A stretch of 64,000 nucleotides of DNA from Planctomycetaceae bacterium. Lineage in GTDB: Bacteria > Planctomycetota > Planctomycetia > Planctomycetales > Planctomycetaceae. Of the stretch, positions 61,961 to 64,000 are shown piece by piece; position 1 is the first letter of the stretch; each line of letters begins with the position of its first letter. The stretch covers positions 5,853,001-5,917,000 of the forward strand of contig CP051247.1 in NCBI GenBank assembly GCA_017795105.1. Reading direction: 5' to 3'. The notes under the pieces are model-generated. The model ran no database searches, was not told where the DNA came from, and saw only the letters and a list, made by a program, of their open reading frames with translations. The position numbers and the translations under genes were made by a program.

Positions 61961-64000
61961 TGAATAATCTGATCCGCGGCGCGATTAAGAATACGCCGGC
62001 GATGAATACGCTGATGGTCGCGATTCTAGTCGCCGGTCTGTTCAGCCTGTTCAATCTTCGTCGCGAAGTGTTCCCGGAGTTCGAACTGGAGACAATTCTC
62101 ATCTCCGTGCCCTATCCCGGGGCCAGTCCCGACGAGGTGGAGACTGGGATCTGCGAGAAGATCGAGGAAGCGGTCCGCTCCATCGACGGCATCAAGAAGG
62201 TGACCTCGGTCGCCCAGGAAGGTTCGGGCTCGGTCGTGCTCGAACTGAATACCGGAACGGACGCGCAGAAGATTCTCGATGAAGTTCGGTCTGAAGTCGA
62301 CCGAATCACAAGCTTCCCGGAATTGGCCGAAGACACGGAAGTCAAGCAGGTGGTGACACGCCAGCCGGCGATCACGGTTGGAGTCATTGGACCGAACCTC
62401 GACTCCGTAGATGCGGAACTGCAATTGAGGGAAGTTGCCGAGCAGGTGCGGAACGATCTCCTTCGTCTCCCCGCAGTTTCTCAGGCGGATATCTCCGGGG
62501 CGAAAGACTATCAGATCGACATCGAGATCAGCGAAGAAACGTTGCGGCGCTATGGTCTCTCTTTGAAGCGAGTCGCGGAGATCGTTCGGAAAGAGAACCT
62601 CGAACTCCCCGCCGGAACGATTCGGACTGAGTCGCAGGAGATTCTCGTAAAGGGAAAGAACAAACGGACCGTCGGAGAGGAAATCGCCCGCATCCCGTTG
62701 GTGACACTTCCCGACGGAACGGTACTTACGATTGATGATCTCGGCGATGTTCGCGATGAGTTCGCCGATTCCACGGTCTCGACTGTCATCGATGGACAGC
62801 CAGGCATTGCGATTTCGGTGACGCGATCCTCGACCGAAGACCTGCTCAAGATGACCGATGCGGTCCATGAGTATCTGGCGACGCAGGAAATGCCTCCCGG
62901 GTATCGGCTCATCTACTGGGGGGACCGTTCGGTCGAAGTCCGCGATCGTCTCGATCTGCTGGCCGAGAATGGTCTGCAGGGGCTGCTGCTGGTGTTAATT
63001 TTCCTTTCCCTGTTCCTGAATCTTCGCCTCGCCTGGTGGGTTTCGCTCGGCATTCCGATCTCGATTCTCGGAGCCTGCGGAGCTCTCTACCTCGGTGGAG
63101 AAACGCTGAACATGCTTTCGAGCTTCACGTTTGTGATGGCACTCGGCATCGTTGTCGACGACGCGATTGTGGTCGGCGAGAATGTTCACGCTCATCGACT
63201 GATGGGCAAGTCTCCTCTGCAGGCGGCCATCGACGGGACCGTGGAGGTTGCTCCGTCCGTCGCGGCTTCGGTCAGCACGACCATCATCGCCTTTCTTCCG
63301 CTGTTGTTTGTGACCGGAGTGATGGGGAAGTTCGTGGCAGTGATGCCGATCGGTATGATCGCGATTCTCGTTTTCTCGCTCTTCGAATCACTCTTCATCC
63401 TCTCCTGTCACCTCGCTCATGAAGAGGATGAATCGCTGCCGCAGAGTTATCCGGCCAAGGCTCGACGTTTCCGGGAGAAGCTTCCCCGCGGAACACGCTG
63501 GACGATCGGAACGTGTCTGCTAGTGGCCGGATACATTGCCGAAGTGTTTGCCTATCCGGTTCGGCAGTTGAATCGGGTGGTGACCTACCTCAATGGTGGT
63601 ACGCAGTATGTCATGGACAAATTTGTCAACAGCTTCTACGTCCCGGCCTTGAAGCTCTCGCTGGCCAATACGCTTTCAACAGCCTGCCTGGCGGTCACTT
63701 TGCTGATGCTTACCGCTGGCCTCGTGGCCGGAGGATTCGTGCCGTTCATTGTCTTCCCGAAGACCGACAGCAATACGATCGAAGCGACCATTACCTATCC
63801 CGATGGAACCCCGGTTTCGGTAACAGAGCAGGGGACTGCTCAACTTGAAGCAGCAATGCGGGCGGTGAATGAGAAGCTCGAACAGGACGGCCAGCCCGTC
63901 GTCGAGTTGATCCGACGCTCTGTCGGATTCGCCACGATGCGGAGCGGTCCAGCCACAACGACGGAGAATTCCGGAAGCCACCTCGGACTGGTGACCGTGG
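61960..64000 (+). CDS. RND efflux pump (AcrB-type), N-terminal part; runs off the window
   Basis: About 680 residues of an inner-membrane proton-driven pump. The start ATG 61960 overlaps the adaptor stop by one base (TGATG). Visible landmarks are the first helix followed by 'VPYPGASPDEVETGICEKIEEAV' (porter domain), and the TM4 motif 'GIVVDDAIVVGENV' with the two Asp residues needed for proton relay, then 'ASVSTTIIAFLPLLFVTGVMGKF'. The segment 'SCHLAHEEDESLPQSYPAKARR' and an additional helix are a longer TM6-7 linker than in E. coli AcrB. The family branch (HAE-1-like versus DUF-type planctomycete subgroup) cannot be decided from the part seen. Confidence 0.9.
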   Translation, partial: MNNLIRGAIKNTPAMNTLMVAILVAGLFSLFNLRREVFPEFELETILISVPYPGASPDEVETGICEKIEEAVRSIDGIKKVTSVAQEGSGSVVLELNTGTDAQKILDEVRSEVDRITSFPELAEDTEVKQVVTRQPAITVGVIGPNLDSVDAELQLREVAEQVRNDLLRLPAVSQADISGAKDYQIDIEISEETLRRYGLSLKRVAEIVRKENLELPAGTIRTESQEILVKGKNKRTVGEEIARIPLVTLPDGTVLTIDDLGDVRDEFADSTVSTVIDGQPGIAISVTRSSTEDLLKMTDAVHEYLATQEMPPGYRLIYWGDRSVEVRDRLDLLAENGLQGLLLVLIFLSLFLNLRLAWWVSLGIPISILGACGALYLGGETLNMLSSFTFVMALGIVVDDAIVVGENVHAHRLMGKSPLQAAIDGTVEVAPSVAASVSTTIIAFLPLLFVTGVMGKFVAVMPIGMIAILVFSLFESLFILSCHLAHEEDESLPQSYPAKARRFREKLPRGTRWTIGTCLLVAGYIAEVFAYPVRQLNRVVTYLNGGTQYVMDKFVNSFYVPALKLSLANTLSTACLAVTLLMLTAGLVAGGFVPFIVFPKTDSNTIEATITYPDGTPVSVTEQGTAQLEAAMRAVNEKLEQDGQPVVELIRRSVGFATMRSGPATTTENSGSHLGLVTV

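Overview
This window looks like a chromosomal segment of a planctomycete, most likely of the order Planctomycetales. The evidence is the gene content: DUF1552, a sulfatase, three DUF1559 pseudopilin-like proteins, an LEPR-XLL surface protein, CRTAC1/ASPIC-UnbV proteins, a PVC-type heme-binding CxxCH protein, and an ECF-type sigma factor beside a Ser/Thr kinase. DNA is moderately GC-rich. I see no rRNA, tRNA, CRISPR array, transposase or phage gene. Genus is not assigned.

Layout. (1) 1-5643: end of a DUF1552 gene, an unknown exported protein, a sulfatase-esterase fusion, and an opposing MFS transporter. (2) 5644-7008: a 1.4-kb gap with operator-like palindromes, then a 1730-aa beta-helix/cadherin/FG-GAP surface protein closed by a strong terminator. 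(3) 12582-16258: sigma factor plus a membrane kinase carrying LamG and FGE-like domains. (4) 16507-20763: three overlapping genes for an SbnA-like PLP synthase, an FAD/NAD(P)-binding protein and a Y4yA/DapDC-type PLP decarboxylase, probably making a small specialised metabolite. (5) 20903-27605: a His/Cys-rich exported protein, a DUF1559 protein, a lipoprotein, a His-loop beta-propeller, a Tat-exported thioredoxin-like protein and a MacB/LolCDE-like ABC pair. (6) 27621-29732: DUF488, an exported EEP nuclease/phosphatase and an isochorismatase-type hydrolase. (7) 29776-36644: a second ABC locus, with a penta-Cys exported protein on a predicted leaderless mRNA, an HMA-like CxxC protein, two FtsX-type permeases, a Cys-rich lipoprotein, a membrane-fusion protein, one ATPase and a CDF-like cation transporter. 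(8) 36706-52258: three FG-GAP/ASPIC proteins, a TPR protein, a pentaheme membrane cytochrome fused to TPRs, tandem DUF1559 genes with near-identical promoters, and an NHL propeller. (9) 52385-59667: a 36-aa basic peptide, a TIM-barrel protein, an RTX-type surface protein and a large CxxCH/HEAT protein. (10) 59883-64000: a TetR-RND efflux operon that runs off the end.

The best candidates for something undescribed are the SbnA-like/FAD/Y4yA trio and the two ABC loci that begin with small metal-ligand-rich exported proteins. Regions 4, 5 and 7 together suggest metal or metallophore handling; that is inference from residues and neighbours, not demonstrated. The pentaheme-b-type-TPR fusion among ASPIC proteins is a second unusual module.
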